Assembly (NCBI RefSeq): GCF_029360585.1
Contig: NZ_JAQZSJ010000009.1
Location: 124,001 to 188,000, forward strand
From: Cohnella caldifontis
GTDB lineage: Bacteria; Bacillota; Bacilli; Paenibacillales; Paenibacillaceae
DNA: 64,000 bases
Direction of reading: 5' to 3'
Shown here: one piece after another, positions 63,079 to 64,000 of the stretch
How the letters are laid out: every line of letters begins with the position of its first letter
Numbering within the stretch: position 1 is the stretch's first letter
Notes under the pieces: model-generated
What the model saw: only the letters and a program-made list of their open reading frames with translations
Databases searched by the model: none
What the model was told of the DNA's origin: nothing
Position numbers and translations under genes: made by a program

Positions 63079-63735
63079 ATGAGCGCACATACGGAGGCCC
63101 AGAAAGATAAGCTGCTGAAAAAATTGATTTCATCCGTCATGAAGGATGGTTTTCAGCAGTTGAGGATGGATGACATCGCCAAACATATGGACGTAAGTAG
63201 GGCCACCATGTATAAGCACTTTTCTTCAAAGGAGGAAGTGATGGAAGGCGTTGTCCGAGTCTTTGTGGATTATATAGAAACGCTGGAAGACCTGTCTCCG
63301 GAGGAGGATGAGGCATCTTTTGGAACCTGGTTTCAGCAATTGTTTGGACAGACCGTTTCGCTCGTCGGGACCATCACGGATATATTTCTTAAGGACCTTC
63401 AGACAGCATATCCGGAATTGTACGATCGCTTAAAAGCCGCTTTAACCAAACGCGAAAAGCAAGCTCTGGAATTTTACAGAGATGGAAAAAACAAAGGCAT
63501 CTTCAATCCGATCAACGAGAATTTCCTGCTGCTTCAGGACGATCTTTTGTTGCGGGAAATTATCAATCCGAAATATTTGCTTGTTAACCAAGTCTCCATC
63601 AGACAAGTGCTCCACGATTATTACCAACTTAAAAAAATACAATTGTTTAAAGCCGAAAAACTGCCGATGCTGGACGACTCAAAAATAGAACCCGTTATCG
63701 AACGTCTTGTGGAAAAGTTTAATCGGACATTGTAG
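63079..63735 (+). CDS. TetR/AcrR-family transcriptional regulator
   Basis: 218 residues. HTH at ~15-55: LISSVMKDGFQQLRMDDIAK, HMDVSRATMYKHFSSKEEVM. The C-terminal ~150 residues form an all-helical ligand domain with no specific match I can name (YPELYDRLKAALTKREKQAL; GIFNPINENFLLLQDDLLLR). ATG 63079 has AGGAGG 7 bases upstream. Likely represses itself and the divergent SDR through the palindrome at 62981. Confidence 0.9.
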   Translation: MSAHTEAQKDKLLKKLISSVMKDGFQQLRMDDIAKHMDVSRATMYKHFSSKEEVMEGVVRVFVDYIETLEDLSPEEDEASFGTWFQQLFGQTVSLVGTITDIFLKDLQTAYPELYDRLKAALTKREKQALEFYRDGKNKGIFNPINENFLLLQDDLLLREIINPKYLLVNQVSIRQVLHDYYQLKKIQLFKAEKLPMLDDSKIEPVIERLVEKFNRTL

Positions 63736-63851
63736 CACGCTGCTATCGGCTCTAGACATTTTTCGCTGAAAGGTGAACTTCGCATAAAAGGTCATTGGAG
63801 GTCATAACTGGTTTCCACGCTTGGAAATTGCCTTGGTGCATCTAATGGCAA

Positions 63852-63887
63852 GAAGAGGTCCATGCCATTACGCATCGGCCTCTCTTC
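63852..63887. terminator. Imperfect hairpin after the TetR gene
   Basis: GAAGAGG...ATGC pairs with GCAT...CCTCT-TTC with a few mismatches. It sits between the TetR stop and the C-terminus of a possible minus-strand gene; it may act in either direction. Confidence 0.4.
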
Positions 63888-63940
63888 CTCACTTTATTTA
63901 AAAAAATCAGATGTATCCCATCTATGAACCCCCTCGAATC

Positions 63941-64000
63941 TTATTGCTGGTTTTCCTCGACGAATGCTTGTTTCAGCTTCGTGTTCTGGCTAGACTGATG
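63941..64000 (-). CDS. Possible 3' end of a gene running off the window
   Basis: The last 60 bases read SQNTKLKQAFVEENQQ and TAA on the minus strand, a hydrophilic helical tail. Too short to identify, and the gene start lies beyond the window. Confidence 0.3.
   Translation of the reverse strand, partial: HQSSQNTKLKQAFVEENQQ

Overview
The window looks like chromosomal DNA of a Paenibacillaceae-type Firmicute (Paenibacillus or Cohnella-like). The evidence is the strong AGGAGG-type ribosome binding sites, frequent GTG and TTG starts, four large exported proteins with SLH (S-layer homology) cell-wall anchors, many two-component systems, and Gram-positive operons for persulfide, fluoride and arsenic. 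No rRNA, tRNA or CRISPR array was seen.

Region 1 (1-18.4 kb): an XRE regulator, a WG-repeat exported protein, an OmpR-type two-component pair, a PEBP lipoprotein, an SLH protein with FG-GAP repeats, an AlkD-like protein, an RMD1-family membrane protein, a TIM-barrel protein, a YdeI/VOC pair divergent from a WYL regulator across a palindrome, a second SLH protein and an exported serine hydrolase. Region 2 (18.6-23.4 kb): an MMPL exporter gene broken by two frameshifts, with two small membrane proteins upstream, divergent from a second two-component pair. Region 3 (23.4-38.4 kb): two more SLH proteins that share an unnamed module of about 230 residues, flanking an AT-rich SDR/hypothetical pair and an IS630 remnant. 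A histidine kinase with two kinase cores and its SARP-type response regulator follow.

Region 4 (38.8-45.7 kb): an AT-rich accessory segment. It holds a 1519-residue STAND-type NTPase with an N-terminal nuclease-like domain (Avs-like anti-phage candidate), a large serine recombinase and one or two small proteins. Region 5 (46.1-47.3 kb): a fluoride riboswitch controlling two tandem crcB genes.

Region 6 (47.1-54.8 kb): a reactive-sulfur island with a CstR-like repressor, rhodaneses, two DsrE-family proteins, TauE/SafE, TusA, a rhodanese-MBL persulfide dioxygenase and a TusA-rhodanese fusion. Three copies of a TATACC/GGTATA palindrome lie on promoters that fire these genes. The island is bounded by two damaged copies of one PAP2 gene and by other gene fragments. 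Region 7 (55-58.2 kb): a Cys-rich unknown protein, an ArsR regulator and a SulP transporter that share an AT-rich repeated motif. Region 8 (58.8-64 kb): arsR-acr3-arsC, an internally deleted arsM, a multicopper-oxidase fragment, and an SDR gene divergent from a TetR gene over a perfect palindrome. Many genes in the last 20 kb are broken, which points to repeated gain and loss of resistance and sulfur genes.
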